Below are positions 46,434-55,345 of a DNA stretch of 64,000 bases, one piece after another. Every line of letters begins with the position of its first letter. Position 1 is the first letter of the stretch. The stretch comes from Sarocladium kiliense (Eukaryota > Ascomycota > Sordariomycetes > Hypocreales > Sarocladiaceae), in contig JAUZTG010000047.1 of NCBI GenBank assembly GCA_030734395.1, forward strand, positions 558,001-622,000, read 5' to 3'. A program made the translations under genes and the position numbers. The notes below the pieces were generated by a model. It was not told the DNA's origin and searched no databases. It was given only the letters and a program-made list of their open reading frames with translations.

Positions 46434-46936
46434 CGATTACTTTTTTGATCGTTGAAAGCGGACTGTGGTTTCGGCCGATTCTGTACACAAGTCATTGTTG
46501 CAACAGAACTTTAGCACTGTGCTTAGCACCGGGGTATGACATTAAGGTTCTGCAGTTGGAGTGCGTGTCCCCTAAAATAGTCAATACAAGCAATGATTGC
46601 AGGCCTACTGTATTGCCACTCAGACTCCTCCTGTATTGTGGTTTCAAAGCCGCCGTGCGACCAGACGCTGGAAAAGCGTCAAGCTGGTGCTTAACTCAGG
46701 TAACTATTTAGTTATGTGAGCCCCGTCATAGAACCAATTTAGCTACTGTACCATGGAAGAGTATGGAATGGCGTGGAAGGAGCAGGTCGGCGTCCTCGCC
46801 ATTTGGCTGGCGTAGCTTGGCATGGTCGAAATGTGCCGTTGGCGTGAGATTCCCAGACTGTGAGAGTCTCGTATCCCAATCAATCAGATTCAATTCTATG
46901 ATCAACTCTAGATACAGGACGTAGCGCAAGGAGCGG
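46434..46936. other. right arm of the composite element, no gene
   Basis: No supported frame. The end of this arm (46,859-46,936) plus the terminal repeat is duplicated at 51,708-51,890, with about four differences by eye in 183 bp. Confidence 0.5.
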
Positions 46937-47041
46937 AAAGAGGAGCAAGATTAGCCTCTCCTTGCGTTTCATGAATGTCTGATGTCGTTGTCATGGCTCA
47001 CGTGCCAGGGCACGTGAGCCTCCAGCGCTTGGCCCGTGACA
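46937..47041 (-). repeat. right terminal inverted repeat with double-CACGTG hairpin
   Basis: An inverted copy of 42,132-42,236. The hairpin is at 46,995-47,020. Its two central bases read AG on the plus strand, just as in the left copy, although the surrounding repeat is inverted; relative to the repeat the centre is therefore flipped. Confidence 0.9.
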
Positions 47042-47578
47042 GCGGGGGTCCAAGAATGAGGACATCCGATCTAAATATAGGAGGGGAACGCGGCTGAGTC
47101 AACGCAGTGCCGGTATCACACCTTAGCCTAGATTTACTTCATCACGAAGGATGTTTAAAGGATCATGACAGTATGTGGTTCCGTGTTCACAAGCGAAAGG
47201 TACCACCAGCCTCTGACTCCTAGCGCTGTAAGACTAAGCATGTTCCATCGATGCTTCGAGAACTCAAGAAAGGCTACTGATAGATCTTAATCGCTTTGTT
47301 CTGAGATGAGTATATTGTGGGATACCTGGGTACAGCATTGGACGAGAGTAGCTCCAAGGACGTCATCTCTTTCAAGGATCAACATAAAGACATTGTCCTC
47401 TGTCACCAGGACCCAGGCTGCGACCCCTGCAAGACCCACAGCACTAAGTCAATCTTGGTCAAATCTATCTTTGGGAGTGCTAGAAACAGCCTCTGGCCTA
47501 GAAATGGGTCGGTCTCGTTCTCATACTAAAGGAACCGCCATTCCAGCCAGGCATAGATAAGTCTGCGCAAGCGCAACC
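47042..47578. other. start of a second, rearranged copy of the composite unit
   Basis: The stretch from about 47,110 to the ATG at 47,579 resembles 42,470-42,937 (shared words such as TTAGCCTAGATTTA-like and ACGTCATCTCTTTCAA). It lacks a left terminal repeat, so the copy is incomplete or was joined to the first unit. Confidence 0.55.
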
Positions 47579-47950
47579 ATGGCGAATCCATCTCACAATA
47601 AACGAGATCGAACGAAAGAGAATTTTGCGAAGTCATGCAAGTCAAGTGCAGCACGGTTCAATAAGCTGAATCAGAAGTATAACGCGCGCGTCTACCTCCA
47701 AGTACAATGGAGAGGCAGGTACTATGAGTATAACTCTAGTCAGGATCTTCGTTGGTTGAAGATCGGCAAGGAACTGGAAATAATATACCCATTGCCTGTT
47801 CAATGGACACCAGCAACCTTCGTGAAGGATAGCGAAACACCCGAGAGCTCTTTGCGAGATGAAGATTCCGACAAGTCAAGTAGCTTCTGCCATAATCAGA
47901 ACGACTTTACCTCGTCGTCTTCAGATCAAGAAAAGCCGGATGGGGTGTAA
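47579..47950 (+). CDS. small MADS-box-like protein, copy 2
   Basis: 123 residues. It is nearly identical to copy 1 over the first 85 residues (MANPSHxKRDRTKENFAKSC, FNKLNQKY, YLQVQWRGRYYEY, YPLPVQWTPATF) and diverges in the acidic Ser-rich tail while keeping its composition. Conservation of the frame despite nucleotide differences suggests both copies were coding after duplication. No CPG/CW gene or Tc1 transposase follows it; instead a minisatellite and two zinc-finger genes occupy the next 3.5 kb before a third terminal repeat. Confidence 0.6.
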   Translation: MANPSHNKRDRTKENFAKSCKSSAARFNKLNQKYNARVYLQVQWRGRYYEYNSSQDLRWLKIGKELEIIYPLPVQWTPATFVKDSETPESSLRDEDSDKSSSFCHNQNDFTSSSSDQEKPDGV

Positions 47951-48733
47951 CGCGTATTCGGGGTGGAACAAAGCATAATCGCGTAAGAGCTGAGCAATGA
48001 AGACGGTAGACTTCAAGATTACCTTCCTCTTGAATTGGCTAGAGGACATCCACTATGCCGTTTCCAGACCCAGTGTGCTTCGAAGGTTGGGACTCGACCG
48101 GTGACGAATTAAAGCCTGCCAATCCTGATAGCTTTGCAAGTACTACATAAGCGATGAAAGCCGTGAAAACTGTCCCCCGGCGGATTACCGCTGGCCTCGA
48201 TCAAATTATTGATTGCTACGATGACGTCTCTTCACCAATTTCTTTTCAAGAAAACCGCTCCGTCTGTCCGCCCTGACCAGAGCGTTGTTAGCGTTTGGTA
48301 CGTAAACGAAGTGGGTAGGGTGGTTGCTAGATCAAGTGCAGCGGAGGGCAGGCAGCGGAGAGCAGGCAGCAACGATAATTCGCCATTAGGGAGCTACAGT
48401 ACTTCAATTGATGCATCAAAAGAAAGGAGGCCTTCAGCTCGCTCTAGCCATGATATTGACAATAACCACCCTCGCACGGGCAGGCACACGGTCCCCAATT
48501 CAGCCTGCCTGATCCATGGTCTCTATGCCCTTCTCTAGTAGCACGAGTGTCTCACATGTCAACGGAGTCTGAGTTTGTCATTGCACTAACTCGACCAATC
48601 CAGACTCAGGGCGCAACAGTGGACCCACCCCTGACAGCTCGCTCTTTTCAGTAGCCATCAGCCGAGGTCGCGCTCGCCAAGCTACAGTTTTACAATTCGC
48701 CTCGCCACGGAACTGCCCTCGAGAAGGGATTTT
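47951..48733. other. no supported gene
   Basis: Contains a 31-codon open frame near 48,055 and a 109-codon frame at 48,209-48,538, neither with a recognisable domain. The long minus-strand frames that enter from 48,740-48,960 are products of the minisatellite. Confidence 0.45.
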
Positions 48734-48952
48734 GCGACACACGGGGGAACCAGCAGCGACACAGAGGGGAACCAGAAGCGACAGACGGGGGAACCAGAAG
48801 CGACAGACGGGGGGAACCAGAAGCGACAGACGGGGGAACCAGCAGCGACACAGAGGGGAACCAGCAGCGACACAGAGGGGAACCAGCAGCGACACAGAGG
48901 GGAACCAGCAGCGACACAGAGGGGAACCAGCAGCGACACAGGGAACCACAGG
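48734..48952. repeat. 22 bp minisatellite, array 1 (about ten units)
   Basis: Tandem units of GCGACACAGAGGGGAACCAGCA and close variants (GACAGACGGGG, AGAA for AGCA; one unit 23 bp) run for about 220 bp. The last unit is shortened. Because 22 is not a multiple of 3, all three frames stay open on the minus strand, creating false repetitive ORFs. Confidence 0.95.
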
Positions 48953-49124
48953 ACTATTTGAGGCACAAAAAGCCGGCGGACTGATAGCGATGTACGAACC
49001 TGGCGATTTGCTACATCCAATCTATTGTCAGCGAGCCAAACCCTAACCATCACCAGCACCATGCCCGCCAGGCCAGCTGTAATCGGTCAATGAGGACTCC
49101 TCCACGGCCGTTAGAGCCTTTTCT

Positions 49125-49490
49125 TCATACATTTGGATCATCTCCAGCGTCGTGGGACAACGGGATCTGATTCGTACAATCACCAGAAATCGATTGCGCA
49201 ATGCCTATTCCACAGCTCCTCGTATGGTGGGACAAAGTAGCCACCAGCCACGGCTGATGACACTCATCGCATAGAGAATGTTGCTTTTTCCTATGACGAC
49301 TTAACGACTTGGTGTTCCAAGTGCGCCCACAACAGCGCGTCAGACCGCACGAGTGGGTGTTTCTCTTCCCAACCACGAGACTGCCACAGGATGAACAAGG
49401 CATGTGTGGAAGAGCTAGGTGCCTCGCTATGGAGCCTCTATGGAACGCTTCGTTGCAGTGTGGACATCTTCGATCAGCTTTTAAGTTCAT
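49125..49490 (-). CDS. small Cys/His-rich zinc-finger protein, copy 1
   Basis: 121 residues from the ATG at 49490 (MNLKADRRCPHC). Cys/His pairs are spaced as several zinc-binding units: CPHCNEAF...H, CSSCG, HSCGLTRCCGRTW, SLSRHRKKQH, CDECHQPW and HHTRSC. The open frame continues upstream through a hydrophobic stretch, but without an ATG. It is a clear relative of the gene at 50,757-51,146, which reads the opposite way. The family is not recognised; nucleic-acid binding is likely from the finger-like spacing. Array 1 of the minisatellite lies just beyond its 3' end. Confidence 0.6.
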   Translation of the reverse strand: MNLKADRRCPHCNEAFHRGSIARHLALPHMPCSSCGSLVVGKRNTHSCGLTRCCGRTWNTKSLSRHRKKQHSLCDECHQPWLVATLSHHTRSCGIGIAQSISGDCTNQIPLSHDAGDDPNV

Positions 49491-50449
49491 ATCGTGAAGC
49501 AGTGAGTTAAGGATTCTGATCAGCAGTAGGGCGATGATGAAAGAGAATAAGATGACTGAAGAGAGCACTGGGCACAATATAACTATCCTGCAAACCCATT
49601 GACCAAGTCTAGGTATGACAGACTCTTGCCGCACAGCATCTTATGTAACTGGTTCCGTATCAATTGCTACCGGTATTCCTGCTTAGACATGTTCAGCGAG
49701 GGTCGTTCTGCCGTATTTGTTCGCAACCTGACAGTAAAGTGCCGTAAGAGTGGGTCGTCTTCTTTGACAAACAAGCCTCTTAGTCGCACCTCCCTCCTCA
49801 AATTGAAAAGAGAGAGTTGCAGCCCGACCCCGATCCACGCTGTACGCCACTTCTTTCACTCCCCTTGCCCGACCCTGTTGGAACCCCTCATTGTCATTCT
49901 GCTCCATCGCCGCGAGAATCGCATCGCCTTCGGCCATACCATATCCTCCGGGGTGACTGTGAGATTTAGCGAAGGACGACACAATTGGTCTTCACAATAG
50001 TGGCTAAACTGTTTCGCAGGAAGGCGTGTTGCCCATAGGCGCAGAGCACAGGATGGAATGACAACGGCTATCTTGGTCTTGAAATACTCGTGCTTCCGAG
50101 CCGAGATGCAATGTCCTACGCCCAGATCTCACTTTCGCGGCCGTTGCATACGTGTTTGTGATTGCGTGGTGCGATGGACTTCGCAAGCATTACATTGCAT
50201 TTGTAACGCGTAGAATTGGCGGAATTGGCACACCGTAAAGGTCGAGGTGGGGTCGCTAGCCTCTGCGGCCAAGCGCATCCGCGCCATCATGGACGGAGGC
50301 ACGGGTGGCAGCTAACCTCCAGCAGATGTTCCACGGAGATGAGGAGCAGGCAGGCAGGCAGGCCAGTGCATCGTTCAGGTCTCGGCCACCAGTTTGTTCC
50401 CAGTGACTGATATACAGTGTAGACATCAAGGGTAGTGTAGTGTATCACC
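49491..50449. other. spacer between the two divergent zinc-finger genes
   Basis: Open frames of 60-130 codons occur on both strands (for example 49,599-50,000 +) with no recognisable domain. Parts of the 5' flanks of both zinc-finger genes resemble each other in inverted orientation. Confidence 0.4.
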
Positions 50450-50510
50450 TGTGTCGCCGCTGGTCCTCTTATGTCGCCGCTGGTCCCCCATGTCGCTGCT
50501 GGTTTCCCGT
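50450..50510. repeat. minisatellite, array 2 (three units, inverted)
   Basis: Three 19-20 bp units of TGTCGCCGCTGGTCCYCN, the reverse complement of the array 1 unit, upstream of zinc-finger copy 2. Confidence 0.85.
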
Positions 50511-50756
50511 CATCTACAACTACCCCTCCGTCAAGAATACGGTGAGTCATTGAAAGCAGTGACATAAACCGAGACAGGTTGTCCAGGTTCTGTCATAAAA
50601 TGCCTGCTATTGGTTATCGCGCTACCTGGGTAATCCTGGCTGCTGCTCTCGTCAGTGCTCATCTGCCGTTCTTTCTTAGTCGTCATATTGGCTCCCTTCA
50701 TCATCGTCGCATTGCATTGCATCTCAGGATTATTTCTCGCGCCTGTTTTCTCTACC

Positions 50757-51146
50757 ATGGCAATTAAGGCCGATCGACAATGTCCTCACTGTAACGAAAT
50801 GTTCCACAGAGGGACTTTCGCGAGGCATCTAGCTCTTCCACACCTGTCTTGCCAATCCTGTGGCATTATGCTGGTTGGGAAGAGAAGCGCTCACTCATGC
50901 GGTCTGACTCGCTGCTGTGGGCGAACTTGGAACAACAAGTCATTGAGTCGGCACAGGAAAAATCAACACTCTCTCTGCGAGAAGTGCCATCAGCCGTGGT
51001 TGGTGGCTACTATGTCCCATCATTCACGGAGTTGTAAAATAGCTGCTACTCAGCCAACTTCCGGTGGTTGCTTGGATCAAATGGCGTTTTCTCATGCTGA
51101 TGCGACAGTCCGAACGTATCGAAAGGCGGCTATAGACACTATGTAA
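50757..51146 (+). CDS. small Cys/His-rich zinc-finger protein, copy 2
   Basis: 129 residues from the ATG at 50757 (ACCATGG context; MAIKADRQCPHC). Blocks match copy 1 nearly one for one: CPHCNEMFHRGTFARH, CQSCGIMLVGKR, HSCGLTRCCGRTW, KSLSRHRKNQH, CEKCHQPWLVATMSHH. The C-terminus is longer. Both copies keep an open frame and all Cys/His residues, so they were probably functional after duplication. Array 3 of the minisatellite lies just past its 3' end, mirroring array 1 at copy 1. Confidence 0.6.
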   Translation: MAIKADRQCPHCNEMFHRGTFARHLALPHLSCQSCGIMLVGKRSAHSCGLTRCCGRTWNNKSLSRHRKNQHSLCEKCHQPWLVATMSHHSRSCKIAATQPTSGGCLDQMAFSHADATVRTYRKAAIDTM

Positions 51147-51226
51147 AAATTCAACACGATTGCTCGAGCGCTTCGGTTATTGCTCGAACAACCATGTCGA
51201 ACAAATTGAATGAACACTGTGGTACA

Positions 51227-51366
51227 GCGACAAGGGGGGTCACCGGCAACAGCACAGGAGTCCCGAAGCGACATAGGGAGCCAGCAGCCTGCGACAACGA
51301 GAGCACCAGCGGCGACACGTAGGGGACTAGCGGCGATAATAGGGATCAGCAGCGACGGAGGGGTCC
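51227..51366. repeat. minisatellite, array 3 (degenerate units)
   Basis: Roughly five or six degenerate units built on GCGACA..GGGGA.CAGCR, same orientation as array 1, just downstream of zinc-finger copy 2. Confidence 0.8.
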
Positions 51367-52538
51367 TGTGGCTTTCCGCTCGGCGGCGGGGCAATGAAAA
51401 GGACCCGCAGGCGCTTGAAGGAAAGCAGGTAGATCTATTAAAAGTCTTGCTGTTAAGCTGTCACAAGTATTGACATGAGATGTCTGGTTTGTCAGGGGTT
51501 CTGACGGCAAGATCGTTGACATCAAGGGTTTTGGCAGGCAAGGTCAATGACAGCAAAGACCCTAATAGCAAGCAGGCTAAAAATTACTCTCCCCTTGCCA
51601 ACAGTGTTTTTGAGCACGGTCCCTGACAAGTGAGATTGTTGGCGGCAAGTGCGCAGGCTGGCCCAAGCAGGCTGGGAACGGCTCCAGGGCGCTTTTGGCT
51701 CGAGGTGTGTGAGAGTCTCGTATCCCAATCAATCAGATTCAATTTTATGATCAACTCTAGATACAGGACGTAGCGCAAGGAGCGGAAAGAGGAGCAAGAT
51801 AAGCCTCTCCTTGCGTTTCATGAATGTCTGATGTCGTTGTCATGACTCACGTGCCAGGGCACGTGAGTCTCCAGCGCTTGGCCCGTGACAAGGTGCAGAG
51901 CAGTGCAAGCGTGTCCCTTAAAGGCTTCTGCCTAGTGTACATTGTCATGTAATTTTAGCCCATTACTGGTTCTATTTTAGGGAGCGTACTACGAACGTGG
52001 GCTGCACATGAGGAGTCATGATCCTGCCTTCTACTTTCGAGTCTTTGGCTGGTTTCTGTTTTTGGCCCCAGACACACCCTGACTTGCCTGAGTGTCCTCT
52101 AGCATGCCGACTAACTCTTTTCCAGATCCATCGCCTTAGGTACATATGTACAGTAACGAATTATTTGCAATACATGTAGAGCACCTTCATGTCAAGGGCG
52201 ACTCCTACTTCCAAGATCCGGAGACTGTGCTCTGGCTAAGACCAGTCGCAACTTTTCTTGACAGAGCGCTGAAATGGGGCCGTGCCGGTGGTTGGCACTT
52301 GTGCAAAGCCAGCAGCCAGCAACCCTGGCTGACAGCAGCCATGTTGACGAAGTAGTGTCCTCTCTGGTAAGTAACTGCCTGACGTCATTTGGGTAACGTA
52401 ATCTACCCCTTTCCCGGTCACACTCCCTACTCGGTCAAAAGTTTCCCACCCAGCCCCGACCTCGAGGCGAGATAAAGTGAGCAGAATAAACACGACACAT
52501 TTGCTCCGAGCCAAAGTTACTCAGTTTAAGAATAGCTG
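51367..52538. other. no supported gene (contains the third terminal repeat)
   Basis: Apart from the repeat at 51,708-51,890 nothing was recognised. Short frames lack domains. Confidence 0.45.
51708..51890 (-). repeat. third copy of the composite-element right end
   Basis: 183 bp equal in length to 46,859-47,041, with about four substitutions by eye. The 105 bp terminal repeat is 51,786-51,890. Its hairpin (51,844-51,869) has GACTCACGTGCC and GGCACGTGAGTC arms: both arms changed together, so the palindrome is kept. Confidence 0.9.
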
Positions 52539-53190
52539 TTACTGTACAGTACACCTACAGGCAGTATGCTCAAAAGACCTGCATTTACTGCACCGTGGCC
52601 GTGCACGCTGTCTTGGGACACTTAGCTCCTCTTCTATCTGCCGTTGGACTCGCTCCCCTTCTTGAAGCCTTCGCTTGGCCCGCTCATCTTCCTTTTCTCT
52701 CTGTTTCCTGACTCGCTGCTCTTCCCTTTCTCGCCGTATCTTGAACCATTCCTCGTTCTCTTGTCGCCGTCGCTCAGCCCGCTTTCTTCTTGTCGTCGCT
52801 TGGCCCGCTCCTCGTCCTTCTCCCGCCGGCGCTTGGTCCTCTCCTCTTCCTCCTCTCCCCGTCGCTTAACCCGCTCTTCTTCTCTCTGTCGCTTTATCCT
52901 AGACGTGCCCTCTGCAACCGATAGAGTCCCGCCGTCGCCAATGTACTCACGACGCGATTCTTTTCTCTGCTTTCGCCGCTGGTTTCTGACCGTAGATGCC
53001 GGTTTTCGTCGGCAAGGAGGGCGGCACTATGCATGGCCATTTGGCATGCTCTGATAAGCTGGTTGATAGCTTGTGACACTGGCGAGTCTGGATCTTATGG
53101 CCGGCGTTGAAGGCATGGCTACTGGTAGGTGGCTGGGACGGTCTATGAATTAGTGTGGTAGCGCCCGTAAGATAGCCAAGCCCCCTCCGC
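52539..53190 (-). pseudogene. C-terminal remnant of a pogo/Fot-type transposase
   Basis: On the minus strand, split over two frame shifts, are the typical C-terminal parts of ascomycete pogo transposases: SQAINQLIRACQMAMHSAAL and LLADENRHLR, then REYIGDGGTLSVAEG, a long charged coiled coil rich in KRRREE, and a final knuckle CSKCRSFEHTACRC. The stop is at 52,541-52,539. The DNA-binding and DDE domains are missing, so it is a 5'-truncated dead copy. Confidence 0.75.
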
Positions 53191-53285
53191 AAGACCTGGG
53201 ACAGACTCTATCACGGGACCAAGCGCTGCACCTGCACAGGAAGCCGGCCAGGGCGCGGTGAAGTTTTGTGCTGAAGAGGTCGAGA

Positions 53286-54338
53286 TTACCAGCCACCCAA
53301 GTTACACGATCCCATTGGGTGATTCATCTCAAACCAAGACTCGCGAGGAGACGGTGAGCGTTTTCTTTTGTTATCCCGTCGCTGCTTCTCCTTTTCGCGG
53401 TCGTAGCGAATGCCCATGAACTTGAACATTTCAGGGGCCGATGGAATCGGGGAGCTGTCCACCAACACCAGATCTCGGGGAACAGTCATAATTATATAAT
53501 CGTTGCTTATAAACCGAAATTCGAGTTCGAATTCTCCGTGGAAACTTTTCAGCAAGTGTTCCCCCAGACAGGCGTGTTTGGGCGGTGAGAAAGGAGCAAC
53601 ATCACAGCCGCAATCTACATTAAGATATACATGGCCATGAATTTGCGTTGCTTCGTCACCTGGTGGCTGCTCGTCGTCCGTTGGTGCGCCATTGTCGTCT
53701 AAGGTGTAAAATTCAACGTATTTGGACGGATAGAGATCGGGATTATAGCAGTGATCCACGTGATCGACTGAGTATAGATGGAAAAGCTTGCCGGCATGGA
53801 GATCAAGAATGGGAGGAACATCGCCTTGTCGGAAGGCTTGCTGCAGATGCTCATACGCTTCTTGCACCTCATTCTCTTTTTGGCCCTCAAAATCTCGCTG
53901 GGTTTCCTTCGCCTTTCGTTCACTATTTCTTACCTCTCGTCGTTCGCGTTTCCGTTCTTCGCGACCGTATTTTAACTCGTAGTAGTAATCGGCATCCGAA
54001 CCGTCGTATGATCTTTGGGTTAGGCTATCGTCCGCATAGTGATCTAGAGACTTGCAATCACAATCAGAGTCCTCCCTATCGCACTCGCAGCTACCGTGCA
54101 TGGAGTTATTGTCCTTCCCGGCGTTCTCGTTCGGCTCTTCAAGGTCGGAGAGGTCTTGATCGAAGTCGTACGGCTCTACTTCTCGATCCTGATTGATGGT
54201 AAGAGCAACCAAACGACAGTACCATGGCGGAAGTCTCCGTTTCGCGGCAGATTGAGCCGGATGAACAGTTTGCGCGGATGATTGAGGCATCCTTGGCGTT
54301 GGATGAAAGGTCCAACAAATGCTCCCAAAAATTCTCAT
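53286..54338 (-). CDS. conserved-looking hypothetical protein, 350 residues
   Basis: An uninterrupted frame from the ATG at 54338; the true start could be different, because the recognisable part begins near VALTINQDREVEPYDFDQD (about residue 43). It has an acidic, Cys-rich stretch (CECDREDSDCDCKS), a charged coiled-coil segment (about residues 120-175), and a C-terminal domain with HVYLNVDCGCDVAPF and VPRDLVLVD, ending in a basic KRKRSPSPRESWF tail. I do not recognise a named domain. It shows no RIP decay, and codon use looks coding. It sits between a dead transposase and decayed MADS-like sequence, so it may be cargo of a mobile region or an unrelated host gene. Confidence 0.6.
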   Translation of the reverse strand: MRIFGSICWTFHPTPRMPQSSAQTVHPAQSAAKRRLPPWYCRLVALTINQDREVEPYDFDQDLSDLEEPNENAGKDNNSMHGSCECDREDSDCDCKSLDHYADDSLTQRSYDGSDADYYYELKYGREERKRERREVRNSERKAKETQRDFEGQKENEVQEAYEHLQQAFRQGDVPPILDLHAGKLFHLYSVDHVDHCYNPDLYPSKYVEFYTLDDNGAPTDDEQPPGDEATQIHGHVYLNVDCGCDVAPFSPPKHACLGEHLLKSFHGEFELEFRFISNDYIIMTVPRDLVLVDSSPIPSAPEMFKFMGIRYDREKEKQRRDNKRKRSPSPRESWFEMNHPMGSCNLGGW

Positions 54339-54604
54339 GTCTTTTGACAGCCGCAAACATGAACCTCGGTATTTCGATTGGTGTGCCGGGCTTCCAGGTT
54401 CTGCCGAGTTACACCGCCTATCACTCTTGGTGTCCGTCAGGAGTGCACCGCCGATTGCTGGTCGGCCAAGACGTCATCGCGGATCAACTTGTACATTGCG
54501 CTCTAAAGGCAATGTTTGCGAGTTCCTTTGGGGGCGGTCCCTAATTCGGGGCCGCGCGATGGTAGCACTAAAGAGCCGGGAGAGTTGTAACATCTTAACG
54601 CAGC

Positions 54605-54790
54605 CGTAGCCTGACCAGCAGCCTTTGCTTTGCTGAATTTGGAGCGCGATGCCGTGGGAGGTATTTTGAGTACAGCTCCAGTGAGGATCCTTGCTGGCAA
54701 AGGACTCGTGAAGAGCTTGAGACCATCTATCCATCGCCGGTCCGGTGGACGCCGGCAACTTTTGTGCATCGACGACTCGTTGCACTTCGA
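54605..54790 (+). pseudogene. remnant of a third MADS-like gene
   Basis: In one plus-strand frame CRGRYFEYSSSED, EELETIYPSPVRWTPATF and a following tail match the C-terminal half of the MADS-like domain in copies 1 and 2 (RGRYYEY, YPLPVQWTPATF). The basic N-terminal part is missing or unreadable, and there is no start codon. Confidence 0.65.
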
Positions 54791-55264
54791 AAAGGATTCA
54801 TTTAACAAAAATTGGGAAATTCTGCGTGTATCCTCCGATCCTGGGACCCATCACGGCCGTTGAAACGGTGATTCTAGCACCTCGGGTCCATCATCAGATT
54901 TCTGTGGAAAGCCACACGAGGCTGTTCCGTGAGATGTATTACTCATAAGACTCATGCAGAACGGGGCCCATGCTTGCGAGCGGGTCTGGGTTCTGCGAGC
55001 TTAAAGTCGCCGGGAGGTGTCGGCTATGACGCGCGGGACACGGATCTCATGGTACATCTTTGGGCACAGGATTTGAGATATGAATGAAGTACCAAATTGA
55101 TACTATTGTAGCCGGCTTATACATTGGCGGGCAGATATGTGCAACGCCGAGTCTGGAGCACTCACACCATTCTTGATGACGTACGCGGAGGCTGAGCCGC
55201 ACAATGGAATGCGAGTGGGAAACATCACGGGAAAAGGCCGAACATGGGAGGGAGCTCGGTGCCA
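54791..55264. other. no supported gene
   Basis: Mixed-composition sequence with short overlapping frames only. Confidence 0.45.
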
Positions 55265-55345
55265 GGGGACCAGCGGCGACACAGGGGATCGGACATCCCC
55301 TGTGTCGCCGCTCGTCCCCTGTTCTGTCGCCGCTCGTCCCCTGTT
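55265..55345. repeat. minisatellite, array 4, with a 24 bp-arm hairpin
   Basis: One unit at 55,265-55,288 and two or three units in inverted orientation to 55,345. Arms 55,265-55,288 and 55,296-55,319 pair over 24 bp with one mismatch around a 7-base loop. Confidence 0.9.

Larger units (their letters stand above)
42132..47041. mobile_element. 4.9 kb composite element: Tc1/mariner transposase, CPG/CW gene and MADS-like gene inside 105 bp inverted termini
   Basis: The first 105 bp (42,132-42,236) and the last 105 bp (46,937-47,041) are inverted copies that differ, by eye, only in the two central bases of an internal hairpin. Both start TGTCACGGGCCAAGCGCTGG. Between them lie, left to right, a MADS-like gene (+), a CPG/CW-family gene (+) and a DD34E Tc1/mariner transposase (-). 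No matching target duplication flanks the ends: there is no TA, and the 8 bp on each side differ. The termini may therefore belong to a different transposon class than the internal transposase, or the unit may have been rearranged. A third terminus of the same kind sits at 51,786-51,890. Confidence 0.65.

Noticed and set aside
42132..47041. TA target-site duplication expected for Tc1/mariner
   Set aside because: The bases flanking the 105 bp termini do not include matching TA or any equal 8 bp repeat, so I do not claim a target duplication.
48734..48952. Possible CRISPR-like array
   Set aside because: The units are directly tandem without unique spacers, and the genome is a fungus. It is a minisatellite.
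48578..49062. Minus-strand frames encoding VPLCVAAGSP-like repeats
   Set aside because: They are translations of the 22 bp minisatellite. A unit not divisible by three keeps every frame open. No start context or flanking domain.
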